64,000 nt of DNA from Nocardioidaceae bacterium (GCA_030447865.1 JAUJOD010000001.1:1303652-1367651), one strand, 5' to 3'; counted from the stretch's first letter, positions 33,358-42,431 are shown. Notes: a model not told the origin generated them from the sequence alone. Translations and numbers: made by a program.

Positions 33358-33907
33358 GCTCGTCGACCCGGACCCGCGGTATCAGCGATCGTTCCTGGAG
33401 TCCGTCGAGGAGTGGTTGGCCGCCGGAGACGCGGAGCGGTGGGCCGGGCTCTCGACGATCCCCGCCATCGGAGAGTCAGAAGGTGAGGCGTTCACACTCG
33501 TGGAGCTCGCCGACCCCAGCCGGTTCTCGACGTACACCGCCCGGCTGAAGTCACTCGCCGACCCGGCGACGCCGCTGCCGGCTGGCATCGTTACGGCGAC
33601 GCAGCTGTGGTGGGTCGACGGGCAGGAGTACCTCGGTCGGCTTTCCATCCGGCACTCGCTGACACCGTGGCTGTTGGAGTTCGGCGGACACATCGGTTAC
33701 AGCGTCCGACCGTCCGCCCGGCGGCGGGGTCACGCGACGGCGATGCTGGCCGCCGCCTTGCCCGTCGCCAACCGCCTCGGCATCGACCCGGTCCTAGTGA
33801 CCTGCGACGACACCAACGTGGCGTCTCGGCGGGTCATCGAGGCAGCCGGTGGTGTCTTCGAGGACCAGCGAGGAGAAAAGCTTCGCTACTGGATCGCGAC
33901 GTCGTGA
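33350..33907 (+). CDS. GNAT family N-acetyltransferase
   Basis: A 185-residue GNAT protein. The acetyl-CoA loop is RPSARRRGHATAML (about 120-133), with a following DDTNVASRRVIEAAGG helix. It resembles the 'predicted acetyltransferase' group with GHIGYSVRPSARRRG. Substrate is unknown. ATG 33350 overlaps the pepA stop by 8 bp, so the pair is translationally coupled. Confidence 0.85.
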   Translation: MPELVDPDPRYQRSFLESVEEWLAAGDAERWAGLSTIPAIGESEGEAFTLVELADPSRFSTYTARLKSLADPATPLPAGIVTATQLWWVDGQEYLGRLSIRHSLTPWLLEFGGHIGYSVRPSARRRGHATAMLAAALPVANRLGIDPVLVTCDDTNVASRRVIEAAGGVFEDQRGEKLRYWIATS

Positions 33908-33920
33908 TCGCCGGCGGGGG

Positions 33921-34544
33921 TCAGCGCTTCTGCGCGAGGAGGAGGCCGTCTCCGACGGGGACCAGGACCGAGATGAAGTTCTCGTCGTCGGCAACAGCTG
34001 ACAGGGTTTCGCGGATAGCCAGCGTGTCGGCATCACGCACCCCAGAGTCGGCCACCCGGTCGCGCCACAGGGAGTTGTCGATCGCCACCACACCGCCCGG
34101 TCGCAGCAGCCGTCTGGCCTGCTCGAGGTACTGCGGGTACTCCTGCTTGTCGCCGTCGCAGAACACCAGGTCGTAGTGCCCCGCGGTTAGCCGGGGCAGC
34201 ACCTCCAGCGCCGCGCCGGAGATGAGCCGGACCCGCTGCGGTGCGATGCCGGCGTCGGTGAAGGCCCGCTTGGCGAGTCGCTGGTGATCGGCCTCGATGT
34301 CGACGCTGGTGAGTACGCCGTCCGACCGCATCCCCCGCATCATCCACACCCCGGAGATACCGCACCCGGTGCCGATCTCGACGACGTTCCTGGCGTCCAG
34401 CAGGGCCGCCACGAACCGTAGGGTCGCCCCGCCGCCCGCTCCGATGGGTGTGGCGTCGACCTCCGCGGCGCGCGCTCGCGCTGCTTTCAGTACCTCGTCC
34501 TCTGGGACGAAGTCCTCCGCATAAGCCCACGACGCTGGCTTCAA
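33921..34544 (-). CDS. SAM-dependent O-methyltransferase
   Basis: About 207 residues of the catechol-O-methyltransferase-like class. The SAM motif is VVEIGTGCGISGVWMM; later motifs are DLVFCDGDKQEYPQYLEQ (metal-binding Asp region) and LLRPGGVVAIDNSLW. It is placed beside htrA, as I recall for Rv1220c in the SigE-HtrA region of M. tuberculosis. The start is uncertain: no ATG/GTG is available, TTG 34544 precedes the conserved KPASWAYAEDF, and GAGGAGG lies 17 nt upstream. Confidence 0.82.
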   Translation of the reverse strand: MKPASWAYAEDFVPEDEVLKAARARAAEVDATPIGAGGGATLRFVAALLDARNVVEIGTGCGISGVWMMRGMRSDGVLTSVDIEADHQRLAKRAFTDAGIAPQRVRLISGAALEVLPRLTAGHYDLVFCDGDKQEYPQYLEQARRLLRPGGVVAIDNSLWRDRVADSGVRDADTLAIRETLSAVADDENFISVLVPVGDGLLLAQKR

Positions 34545-34731
34545 CCCGGTGGCGATGCTGGCCTCCTCGGTACGGTCCCCATCGGGGGATGTGCACGACC
34601 GGGCTGAGCCTATCCGGTGCCAACCGTCGGCTACACCAGGCGCGGCAGCTGTGGCAGCCGCCCTGCGCCCTGGTGCGCCGGCTTCCACCGTGCGGCATGC
34701 TTGGGTAAGGGGACATGACAGGAGCAGGAAC

Positions 34732-36096
34732 TTGGCAGAGTCTTCGCCGGGGCAGGACCACCCTTCGCCGGGCCCAGACCAGCCTTCGCCGGGGCAGTGG
34801 CAGCCGCCCGGTACGGCGTACGGCCAACCCCCCATCCCCGCCTACGGCCAACCCCCCATCCCCGCCTACGGCCAGCCGCCGTCCGATGCCGGCTACGGCC
34901 CCACTGATGCCGGCTGGACTGGCCCCGCCGGTCATGTCTCGCCTTCGCACTGGCAGCACGCGCCGCCTCCTCAGCCATCACCCCAACCGCAGCCTCCTCG
35001 GGCGAAGACGCCATGGTTGCTGCTGGCCCTGCTGTCGCTGCTGCTCGGCGTGGGTGGCGGGGCTCTCGGCGGGACGCTGGTCGACCGCGACGTGAGCGTC
35101 ACCCGCCCCACCCCGACAGTGCCCACGAGTCCGACGCCTGACGTTCCGACCATGACCGCAACCATCAGTCGCGGGGGCGGCAGCCCGGTGGTCCAGGTGG
35201 CCGCCCGGGTGCTGCCGAGTGTGGTGTCGATCGACGTACAAGGGTCGAGCCTCGGGGGGGTCACCGGCTCGGGATTCGTCTACGACAACGCTGGTCACAT
35301 CGTCACCAACAACCACGTCATCGACCCCGCAGTCGATGGCGGTGAGATCGAGGTGTCGCTGCCTAATGGCCGAGAGGTCCCCGCGACGATCGTCGGACGC
35401 AGCGCGTCGTACGACGTGGCCGTGCTCGCCGTCGACGAGTCCGTGCGGCTGACGCCGGCGGCCCTGGGCACCTCGGAGGACGTGCTGGTCGGCCAGAACG
35501 TCGTGGCCATCGGGTCACCGCTCGGACTCAACGCCACCGTCACCGCGGGTATCATCAGCGCGACGCAACGGCCGGTGATCGCCGGCGGCAAGGGTGAGAC
35601 GTCGTACATCAACGCTCTGCAGACCGACGCGGCGATCAACCCTGGCAACTCCGGCGGCCCACTGGTCGACGTCAACGGCACGGTGATCGGCGTCAACTCG
35701 GCGATCGCCACGGTGGGCGGCGGCAGGTCGCAAAAGGAGTCCGGAAACATCGGCGTCGGCTTTTCGATCCCCATCGACCAGGTGAAGACGACGGTCGAGC
35801 AGATCATCGAGACAGGCCACGCGGAGTACCCGATTATCGGCGCCAAGGTGAGCATTGCCCGCGGGACAGATGGGGCGGTGGTCAACGAGGTGACGGCAGA
35901 CAGCCCCGCTGAGCAGGCCGGTATCGAGGAGGGGGACCTGATCACGGAGGTGAACGGCGAGGAGGTCGTCAACGGCGTTGCGCTGATCGTGATGATCCGG
36001 TCGTTCGAGCCGGGCGAGACGATTACGTTGAGCGTCGAGCGAGACGGAGAGGCGCCGTCGAGCGTCGACGTCGTGCTCGGGACGCAGATCGGCTGA
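34732..36096 (+). CDS. htrA: membrane-anchored HtrA-type serine protease with PDZ domain
   Basis: A 454-residue protein. The cytoplasmic Pro/Gln-rich N-terminus (1-93) contains three AYGQPP repeats. One membrane helix lies at 94-117 (PWLLLALLSLLLGVGGGALG). The trypsin-like domain has H195 (NNHVID), D228 (YDVAVLAVD) and S307 (GNSGGPLVD). A PDZ domain covers about 360-450. It degrades misfolded extracytoplasmic proteins under envelope stress. TTG 34732 is preceded by AGGAG; the frame extends upstream without support. Confidence 0.92.
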   Translation: MAESSPGQDHPSPGPDQPSPGQWQPPGTAYGQPPIPAYGQPPIPAYGQPPSDAGYGPTDAGWTGPAGHVSPSHWQHAPPPQPSPQPQPPRAKTPWLLLALLSLLLGVGGGALGGTLVDRDVSVTRPTPTVPTSPTPDVPTMTATISRGGGSPVVQVAARVLPSVVSIDVQGSSLGGVTGSGFVYDNAGHIVTNNHVIDPAVDGGEIEVSLPNGREVPATIVGRSASYDVAVLAVDESVRLTPAALGTSEDVLVGQNVVAIGSPLGLNATVTAGIISATQRPVIAGGKGETSYINALQTDAAINPGNSGGPLVDVNGTVIGVNSAIATVGGGRSQKESGNIGVGFSIPIDQVKTTVEQIIETGHAEYPIIGAKVSIARGTDGAVVNEVTADSPAEQAGIEEGDLITEVNGEEVVNGVALIVMIRSFEPGETITLSVERDGEAPSSVDVVLGTQIG

Positions 36097-36160
36097 GCTC
36101 AGCCCGGTTGGTCTCTACCCAGCGGATCGACGTACCGGGGCAGCCTCACCGACCGAAAGC

Positions 36161-36220
36161 CTGACCGAAGTGCCGTCCCAGTCGGTTTACGGGCCGTCAG
36201 CACCGACTTCGGTCAGGGTT
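36161..36220. terminator. inverted repeat between htrA and tatB
   Basis: CTGACCGAAGT (36161-36171) and ACTTCGGTCAG (36206-36216) pair over 11 bp across a 34-nt loop, followed by GGTTTTGAC. It lies between convergent genes; a bidirectional terminator is likely. Confidence 0.65.
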
Positions 36221-36267
36221 TTGACGGTGGACAGAGACTCAAGGTCCGGCCTACGCCTTGGCCGGCG

Positions 36268-36588
36268 CTAGGTCGCGTCGAGGTCGAACGGCGGCGCCTC
36301 GTCCTTCTCCAGCGGCCGATGGCCGGCTCTCACCGGCGTCTCGTCCTCGAGGTCGTCGATGATGTGCTTTTGCACCAGGGCGCGTGGGTTGAGGTCGCGT
36401 AGGTCGAGGTCCTTGAACTCCGGCCCGAGCTCCTCAGACAGCTGCGACCGGGCGTTGGTGAGCGCCCGACGAGCAGAGCGCAGCAACTGCCCGGCCTGCC
36501 GCGCGATGTCGGGCAGCTTGTCGGGCCCGAACACGAAGATCGCCACGATGGCGAGCACCATGAACTCCGCAGGGCCGATGTCGAACAT
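36268..36588 (-). CDS. tatB: Sec-independent protein translocase subunit TatB
   Basis: A 106-residue Tat component. The N-terminal helix is MVLAIVAIFVFGPDKLPDIA, with the conserved FGP-LP motif, then an amphipathic helix with ARQAGQLLRSARRALTNAR. With TatC it recognises twin-arginine substrates, such as the PHP protein at 22892. TatA versus TatB: length and the neighbouring mrp gene (Rv1224-Rv1229c-like order) favour TatB. Confidence 0.9.
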   Translation of the reverse strand: MFDIGPAEFMVLAIVAIFVFGPDKLPDIARQAGQLLRSARRALTNARSQLSEELGPEFKDLDLRDLNPRALVQKHIIDDLEDETPVRAGHRPLEKDEAPPFDLDAT

Positions 36589-36610
36589 GCGCTCAGCGTG
36601 TCACACGACC

Positions 36611-37759
36611 TCAGCGGCCGGCGGGGGTCAGGCCGAGCTGTAGACCAGCCAACCCGCGGCCCTTCGCGGTCAACTGCTGGGCGATCGAGGTCAGTGCGGC
36701 GGCGGCTGGAGCGTCGGGCTCAGCGAGCACTATCGGCCGGCCGGTGTCACCCCCCGCACGCAGCCGTACGTCGATCGGCACCTGCCCCAGCACCGGGACG
36801 TCGTACCCGAACCGGTTCGTCAACGTCGCCGCGACCGTCGCGCCGCCACCGGCGCCGAACACGTCGATGTGGTGGTCGTCGCCGCAGTGCGGGCATACCA
36901 AGTAGCTCATGTTCTCGATGACACCGACGACGCGCTGCTTCATCATCGACGCCATCGTGCCGGCCCGTTCGGCGACCTCGGAGGCCGCGAGCTGCGGTGT
37001 CGTGACGACGAGCACCTCGGCGTTGGGCAGATGCTGCCCCACCGAGATGGCCATGTCGCCGGTGCCGGGCGGCAGGTCGAGCAGCAGGACGTCGAGGTCA
37101 CCCCAGTAGACGTCGGTGAGCATCTGCACCAGCGCCCGGTCGAGCATCGGTCCGCGCCAGGCGACCACCTGATCGCGGCGGGGCTTCAGCATGCCGATGC
37201 TGATGACGCTCACCCCACGCGCCGGGACCGGCATGATCATCTGCTCGACCTGCGTCGGGCGCTCGTCGGCGACACCGAGCATCGCGGGCACCGAGTGACC
37301 GTAGATGTCGGCGTCGACGATCCCGACCTTGCGGCCCTGGCCAGCCATCGCCAACGCGAGGTTGACCGTGACCGACGACTTGCCGACACCGCCCTTACCG
37401 GACGCGACAGCAATGACCTTGGTCAGCGAGTCGGGCCGGGCGAAGGGGATCTCCTTGACCGGCCGCCCACCGCGCAGCGACTGCTGCAGCTCCTGGCGCT
37501 GCTCTGGTGTCATCACGTCAAGGTGTACGGCGACCGACGACACGCCGCTCACGGCGCTGACGGCGGCGGTGACGTCCCGGGTGATCGTGTCCTTCAACGG
37601 GCAGCCGGAGACCGTCAACAGCACGGTGACGGTGACGGCGCCGTCAGCGTCGACCTCGACGTCGCGAACCATGCCGAGGTCGGTGATGGGGCGCCGGATC
37701 TCGGGGTCGTTGACGGTCGCCAGCGCGGCGTGGATGCGCTCGGACTGGGAGGGGGCCAT
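36611..37759 (-). CDS. mrp: Mrp/NBP35 family ATP-binding iron-sulfur carrier
   Basis: 382 residues. The N-terminal MIP18/DUF59 domain (about 5-85) is followed by a deviant Walker A, G121-KGGVGKS128, and a P-loop ATPase domain. YLVCPHCGDDHH carries the CxxC pair that binds an Fe-S cluster at the dimer interface. It inserts or carries Fe-S clusters (ApbC-like). TAACCT ends 7 bp before the ATG, so the transcript is probably leaderless. Confidence 0.92.
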   Translation of the reverse strand: MAPSQSERIHAALATVNDPEIRRPITDLGMVRDVEVDADGAVTVTVLLTVSGCPLKDTITRDVTAAVSAVSGVSSVAVHLDVMTPEQRQELQQSLRGGRPVKEIPFARPDSLTKVIAVASGKGGVGKSSVTVNLALAMAGQGRKVGIVDADIYGHSVPAMLGVADERPTQVEQMIMPVPARGVSVISIGMLKPRRDQVVAWRGPMLDRALVQMLTDVYWGDLDVLLLDLPPGTGDMAISVGQHLPNAEVLVVTTPQLAASEVAERAGTMASMMKQRVVGVIENMSYLVCPHCGDDHHIDVFGAGGGATVAATLTNRFGYDVPVLGQVPIDVRLRAGGDTGRPIVLAEPDAPAAAALTSIAQQLTAKGRGLAGLQLGLTPAGR

Positions 37760-37765
37760 GCAGCC

Positions 37766-37771
37766 AGGTTA
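37766..37771 (-). promoter_or_regulatory. -10 element TAACCT, leaderless mrp
   Basis: The minus-strand TAACCT ends 7 bp before the mrp ATG at 37759. Confidence 0.6.
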
Positions 37772-38344
37772 CGGGGTGGAGCTGCCGTGACCGTCAGTAG
37801 CGTGGTCCCGCCGCGACCGGTCCAGATCGTCGAGGTCGGCGAGCAGTGAGCGCAGCTCGGTGCGGACGAAGTCGCGCGTGGCCACCTCGCCCACCGCCAT
37901 CCGCAGCGACGCCACTTCGCGGGCCAGGAACTCCATGTCGGCATGGGCTCGCACGTTGGCGTCCCGGTCGCGTTCCGAGATGACCCGGTCACGGGCCTCC
38001 TGCCGGTTCTGTGCCAGCAGGATCAGCGGGGCGGCGTACGACGCCTGGGTGGAGAAGAACAGGTTCAACAAGATGAACGGGTACGGGTCCCAGCGCAGGC
38101 CGAACAGGCCGATCACATTGATCGCGATCCAGATGATCACGAACACCGTCATATAGGCGAGGAACCTGGCGGTGCCCAAGAACCTGGCGAACGTCTCCGC
38201 GAAGCGGCCGAACATCTCCGGGTCGTAGTCGGGGCGGCGTACGAAGGTCCGGGTGGTGTCTCGTGGCACGTCGAGTCGCGGGGCGCGGGCCCGCTGTCGG
38301 CGTCCGGTGTCGCGGCGGTCGTCCTCGCGCGACTCCTCACGCAC
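37769..38344 (-). CDS. DUF1003 domain membrane protein
   Basis: About 191 residues. Two membrane helices lie in the middle (FLAYMTVFVIIWIAINVIG and ILLNLFFSTQASYAAPLILL), followed by the typical QNRQEARDR and a charged coiled tail. This is the DUF1003 family (Rv1231c type), of unknown function. The start is one of two adjacent GTGs (38347/38344) that overlap the upstream gene's stop, so it is translationally coupled to the MgtE/CBS protein. Confidence 0.85.
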   Translation of the reverse strand: MREESREDDRRDTGRRQRARAPRLDVPRDTTRTFVRRPDYDPEMFGRFAETFARFLGTARFLAYMTVFVIIWIAINVIGLFGLRWDPYPFILLNLFFSTQASYAAPLILLAQNRQEARDRVISERDRDANVRAHADMEFLAREVASLRMAVGEVATRDFVRTELRSLLADLDDLDRSRRDHATDGHGSSTP

Positions 38345-39605
38345 CACCGGGCACCGCCACCCGAGATGCGGTCGGACGCCCACGCCAGTCCTCCGGCAGC
38401 AGGTGGTCGATCACGTCGTCAACCGTGACCACGCCCAGCAGGTGCCCATCATCGTCGACCACGGGGCTCGCCACCAGGTTGTACTGCGCCAGCAGGCGTG
38501 TCACGTCTTCCAGCGGGGCGTCAGCCCGCAGCGCCTCCAGGTCGTTGTCGGTGACTCCAGAGACCAGGCTCGAGGGCGGCTCTCGCAACAGGCGCTGGAA
38601 GTGACCAACGCCGATGAAGCGCCCGGTCGGTGTCTCGAGCGGGGGTCGGCAGACGTACACCATCGCGGCGAGTGACGGCGAGAGGTCCGCGTCGCGAATG
38701 CGGGCCAACGCCTCCGCCACCGTCGCGTCGGGCGGCAGGATCACCGGGTCGGTCGTCATCAGACCACCGGCGGTGTGCTCCTCGTACGACATCAGCCGCC
38801 GGACGTCCTCGGCCTCGTCGGGCTCCATCAGCTGCAGCAGCCGCTCCGCTGTCTCGGGTGGCAGCTCGGCGATGAGGTCGGCGGCGTCGTCCGGTGACAT
38901 CTCCTCCAAGATGTCGGCGGCGCGCTCGGACTCCAGCTGGCCCAAGATCTGCACCTGGACGTCCTCGGGCAGTTCTTCCAGTACGTCGGCCAGCCGCTCG
39001 TCGTCGAGCGCTGCAGCGATCTCGCCACGGCGCTTCGGCGACAGGTCGTGGATGACGTTGGCGAGGTCGGCAGGTCGCATGGTGTCGAGAGCTGCAAGCA
39101 GGTGAGTCGCCCCCTGGCGGGCGTGGGCGTCGGTGAGACCGGAGACCTCCGACCACTCGACGACTCGGGTCTGCCCTTTGCGACCGAAGCGCTTCGAGCC
39201 GTGCTGCACCGCGACCCGCGACAGCACCCACTCCCGGGTGCGTGCCTGTTCCATCGCGATGTCGTAGACGACACCTTGCTCGCCGGTGTCGACGAGGGTG
39301 ATGGTGCGGTCGAGCAGCTCACCGAGCACAAGGGTCTCGGTGTTGCGCTGCTCGAATCGGCGCATGTTGACAAGCCCGGTGGTGACGACCTGTCCCACGT
39401 CGACCCTGGTGACCCGGGTCATCGGCAAGAAGATGCGCCGACGGCCCAGCACTTCGACGACGAGCCCCAGCACCCGCGGCGGCTTCGTGTCGACGCGCAG
39501 AGCAGCCACGACGTCGCGGATCTTGCCCACCTGGTCACCGTTGGGGTCATAGACGAGCAGGCCCGCGAGCCGAGCGATGAAGACCCGAGCCGGCGCGACA
39601 CTCAC
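38337..39605 (-). CDS. MgtE intracellular domain/CBS domain protein lacking the transporter domain
   Basis: 422 residues. PRC-barrel-like strands form the N-terminus (LAGLLVYDPNGDQVGKIRDV). The superhelical MgtE_N domain follows (about 170-270; DLSPKRRGEIAAALDDERLA and LPPETAERLLQLM). CBS domains lie at about 280-410 (MTTDPVILPPDATV, VVTVDDVIDHLLPEDW). No membrane helix is present, so this is a soluble Mg/nucleotide-sensor version (Rv1232c type), not a channel. The GTG start at 39605 has TAACCT 7-8 bp upstream. Confidence 0.87.
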   Translation of the reverse strand: MSVAPARVFIARLAGLLVYDPNGDQVGKIRDVVAALRVDTKPPRVLGLVVEVLGRRRIFLPMTRVTRVDVGQVVTTGLVNMRRFEQRNTETLVLGELLDRTITLVDTGEQGVVYDIAMEQARTREWVLSRVAVQHGSKRFGRKGQTRVVEWSEVSGLTDAHARQGATHLLAALDTMRPADLANVIHDLSPKRRGEIAAALDDERLADVLEELPEDVQVQILGQLESERAADILEEMSPDDAADLIAELPPETAERLLQLMEPDEAEDVRRLMSYEEHTAGGLMTTDPVILPPDATVAEALARIRDADLSPSLAAMVYVCRPPLETPTGRFIGVGHFQRLLREPPSSLVSGVTDNDLEALRADAPLEDVTRLLAQYNLVASPVVDDDGHLLGVVTVDDVIDHLLPEDWRGRPTASRVAVPGGA

Positions 39606-39612
39606 GCCCCTG

Positions 39613-39618
39613 AGGTTA
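39613..39618 (-). promoter_or_regulatory. -10 element TAACCT, leaderless
   Basis: The minus-strand TAACCT ends 7-8 bp before the GTG at 39605; it is divergent from the next element. Confidence 0.55.
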
Positions 39619-39636
39619 CCGGTGGGAGCGGCTGTC

Positions 39637-39642
39637 TAGGCT
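39637..39642 (+). promoter_or_regulatory. -10 element TAGGCT, leaderless
   Basis: TAGGCT ends 7-8 bp before the GTG at 39650. Confidence 0.55.
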
Positions 39643-39649
39643 GCACACC

Positions 39650-40687
39650 GTGCCTGCTCCAGCCGCCGATTCGACTGCGGTCGAGCTCCCTTCCCGGCTG
39701 CGGTACGACGTTGTCGACGTCTTCACCGACCGGGCGTTCGCTGGCAACCCGCTGGCCGTCGTGTACGGCGCGGACCTGCTCTCCACCGCTGCACTGCAGG
39801 CCATCACCGGTGAGTTCAACCTGTCGGAGACGAGCTTTCCCAGCTTCCGCACCGACGGCTATGGCGAGGGGGCTGCGGACTACGCTCTGCGGATCTTCAC
39901 CCCAGGCGGGGAGATCCCCTTCGCCGGGCATCCGACGCTAGGGACCGCCTGGTCGCTGCGTCAACGCGGCGACCTCGCCGCCGGCAACCGGAAGCAGGCG
40001 TGTGGCGCGGGGCTGATCGACGTACGGCTGCCGGTCGACCCCGACGCGCCAGTCGAGCTGTGCGCCCCGCCAAGTGACCCCGCGACCGAACTGTCCGCTG
40101 GCGCGGTTCGCGCCGTTGTCGAGGCCGTGGGCCTGCGGCCCGATGACGTGGTCGCACCGACGTACGTCGCCGGGTGCGGGCTCACCTTCGTGCACCTGCC
40201 CGTGTCACCGGCGGCGCTGGGCCGAGCTCGCCCCGGCGCTGTGCCGTTGAGCGAGCTGTCGGCGTTGGGCGACCTGGCGCTGCTCGACCCGCTGGAGGGT
40301 GTCAACGTCTTCGCCGTCGATGGGGACCACGGCGCAGCCACGACTGGCGCCGCCCCGGCCCGTGACGCCGAGGCATCGCCAGTTGCCCCCGAGAAAGCAC
40401 CTCGAGAGCTCCGGGTCAACGCGCGAGTGTTCGTGCCGGGGCTCTCGGTGCCGGAGGACCCGGCGACCGGGTCAGCCGCCGCCGGTCTCGGTGTCGCGCT
40501 GTGTGCCCTCGGCCTCGCGGCAGCGGACGGCGAAACGCCGTACCGGATCAGCCAAGGCGTCGACATGGGCCGGCCGTCGGTGTTGCACGGCCGCGTCGAG
40601 GCGGCGGCCGGCCAGCCGGTGGCGTGCCGGGTGGCGGGACAGGTGGTGCCGGTAGCGACCGGCACCATCGCCGTACCCCAGCTCTAA
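39650..40687 (+). CDS. PhzF family isomerase/epimerase-like protein
   Basis: A 345-residue PhzF/DapF-like fold. The catalytic Glu is expected at E60 (NLSETSF), with FAGNPLAVV near the start and the conserved TPGGEIPFAGHPT and SVPEDPATGSAAAG. The family includes the phenazine enzyme PhzF and many isomerases of unknown substrate; no phenazine genes are nearby. The Ala/Pro insert near 225-245 is low complexity. GTG start, leaderless. Confidence 0.87.
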   Translation: MPAPAADSTAVELPSRLRYDVVDVFTDRAFAGNPLAVVYGADLLSTAALQAITGEFNLSETSFPSFRTDGYGEGAADYALRIFTPGGEIPFAGHPTLGTAWSLRQRGDLAAGNRKQACGAGLIDVRLPVDPDAPVELCAPPSDPATELSAGAVRAVVEAVGLRPDDVVAPTYVAGCGLTFVHLPVSPAALGRARPGAVPLSELSALGDLALLDPLEGVNVFAVDGDHGAATTGAAPARDAEASPVAPEKAPRELRVNARVFVPGLSVPEDPATGSAAAGLGVALCALGLAAADGETPYRISQGVDMGRPSVLHGRVEAAAGQPVACRVAGQVVPVATGTIAVPQL

Positions 40688-40697
40688 CCCTCTCCGA

Positions 40698-40805
40698 CTT
40701 GTCAGACTCCATTCGGGCTATAGGTCGACTACGTTCTGACAACTCCGGGACCCTTGAGAGTTGTCAGACTCCATTCGGGCTATAGGTCGACTACGTTCTG
40801 ACAAC
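40698..40805. repeat. paired 46-bp nested palindromic element (locus 2)
   Basis: Units at 40698-40743 and 40760-40805 (period 62) match those at 19187-19293 in inverse orientation, differing at one internal base (CATTCGGG against CAGTCGGG) and at one unit's first base. They follow the PhzF stop and end 28 bp before the exporter's GTG. Confidence 0.9.
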
Positions 40806-40832
40806 TCCCGAGGTGGAGGGAAGGATGGCGGT

Positions 40833-41750
40833 GTGCCCGGGCGTCAGACCTCCGATCTGCACGCCACCTCCGTCCTGCTGCTCGTCGTAGGCGTCATCGG
40901 GGTGTCGATGTCGGGGCCGTTGATGGCGGCGGCGACGGCGGTGCCCGCGCTGGCGATGTCGCTGTGGCGCAGTGGGCTCGGCGCGCTCTCCCTTCTCCCG
41001 AGCGGTCTCACGGCCTCACGGCAAGAGCTCCGCACGCTGCCCCGGCGGGAGGTCGTGCGCAGCTGCTTCGCCGGCGTCATGTTGGCCTGTCACTTTGCGA
41101 CCTGGACCGCTTCGTTGAAGTACACGTCGGTGGCGTCAGCCACAGCTTTGGTATGTACGCAGGTGGCGTGGGTGGTCGTGATCGCCCGGCTGTCCGGGGT
41201 ACGCGCCAGTGGTCAAGTGTGGCGGGGCCTCGGTCTCGCCCTGGCCGGAGTCCTCGTCGTATCCGGTGTCGACCTGTCGATCTCCACCCGCACGCTGACC
41301 GGGGACCTGCTGGCGCTCGTCGGAGGTGTCTTTGCCGCGGTCTATGTCACCGTCGGCGGGCGGGTGCGCGAGCAGGCCAGCACGACGACGTACGGGCTGT
41401 TGTGTTATGCCACGAGTGCGGCGGTGCTGCTGGTCGCGTGCGTGCTGGGAGGGGTGCAGATCGCGGGGTTCTCGACGCGGAGCTGGCTGCTCATCGCCGC
41501 CGTGACGGTGGCGTCGCAGATCCTCGGCCACTCCGTGTTCAACTACCTGCTGGCTACGATCAGCCCGACTGTCGTGTCGATGACGATCCTGCTGGAGGTG
41601 CCGGGCGCCGCCTTGCTGGCCGGCGTCTTCCTCGGCCAGGCGCCCCCACTCACGGTCTACCTGGGACTGCTGCTGATCCTCGCCGGCCTGGCCTTGGTGG
41701 TCAACGCCCGCTCTCGGCTGGACTCTCTTGTCGAGGCTCCCGTCGACTGA
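40833..41750 (+). CDS. EamA/DMT-family transporter
   Basis: 305 residues with about ten membrane helices in two EamA repeats (for example VLLLVVGVIGVSMSGPLMAA and LTVYLGLLLILAGLALVV). These are drug/metabolite exporters; substrate is unknown. GTG 40833 is preceded by GGTGGAGGG. The frame upstream runs through the 46-bp palindromes and is not coding. The repeat pair lies directly upstream, where it could affect this gene's promoter or leader. Confidence 0.87.
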   Translation: MPGRQTSDLHATSVLLLVVGVIGVSMSGPLMAAATAVPALAMSLWRSGLGALSLLPSGLTASRQELRTLPRREVVRSCFAGVMLACHFATWTASLKYTSVASATALVCTQVAWVVVIARLSGVRASGQVWRGLGLALAGVLVVSGVDLSISTRTLTGDLLALVGGVFAAVYVTVGGRVREQASTTTYGLLCYATSAAVLLVACVLGGVQIAGFSTRSWLLIAAVTVASQILGHSVFNYLLATISPTVVSMTILLEVPGAALLAGVFLGQAPPLTVYLGLLLILAGLALVVNARSRLDSLVEAPVD

Positions 41751-41843
41751 CCGTCCACGAGCCTTCCGACAGCGCTCTCCGCCGCGCCGGCTCACCATCT
41801 CGGCGGATACGGCTGGGGGGCGGCTCCGTGTCACGATAGGGGC

Positions 41844-42314
41844 ATGACATCACCACTGCGCGAGCTGCCAACGGGCCTGCCGATCGGCACGTATCCCACC
41901 TACGCCAAGGCGCAGGAGGCGGTGGACTACCTGTCTGACAACGAGTTCCCCGTGGAGAACGTCACGATCGTGGGCAGCAACCTGCGGCTCGTCGAGAACG
42001 TCACCGGCCGGCTGACCCGCGGCCGCGTGGCCACCGCCGGCGCCGGAAGCGGCGCGCTATGGGGACTGTTCATCGGCGTCTTCGTGATGCTGTTCGGCGA
42101 GGGTGTCACGCCGCTGGTCCCCATCGTCGCGGCCGCGATCGGGGCTGGCGTCGGCGCCATTTCCGGCCTTCTTGCGTACGCCGCAACGGGCGGCAAGCGG
42201 GACTTCACCTCGAACACCGGCGTTGTCGCGACGTCGTACGAGCTGGTCTGCCAACCGGCGGTGGCCGAGGATGCCCGCAGCCTGTTGGGTCGGCTCGCGT
42301 TGAGAGACGGGTAG
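41844..42314 (+). CDS. general stress protein 17M-like membrane protein
   Basis: 156 residues. The N-terminal GSP17M-like segment is PIGTYPTYAKAQEAVDYLSD...NVTIVGSNLRLVENVTGRLT. Two glycine-rich hydrophobic helices follow (ALWGLFIGVFVMLFG and LVPIVAAAIGAGVGAISGLLAYA). The family is linked to general stress; the molecular role is not known. GATAGGGGC lies just upstream of the ATG. Confidence 0.82.
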   Translation: MTSPLRELPTGLPIGTYPTYAKAQEAVDYLSDNEFPVENVTIVGSNLRLVENVTGRLTRGRVATAGAGSGALWGLFIGVFVMLFGEGVTPLVPIVAAAIGAGVGAISGLLAYAATGGKRDFTSNTGVVATSYELVCQPAVAEDARSLLGRLALRDG

Positions 42315-42419
42315 CGCGGACCTCGTGCGGAGCCGTCGCAACTGAACTTCAACGCCAACTACGGCGAGAACCCTCCGGCTGGTGGCGGTCGAAACCACCG
42401 CGCTAGAAGCGCCCGGAGC

Positions 42420-42425
42420 TAGGTT
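42420..42425 (+). promoter_or_regulatory. -10 element TAGGTT, leaderless
   Basis: TAGGTT ends 7 bp before the GTG at 42432, favouring it over the GTG at 42426. Confidence 0.55.
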
Positions 42426-42431
42426 GTGGGC

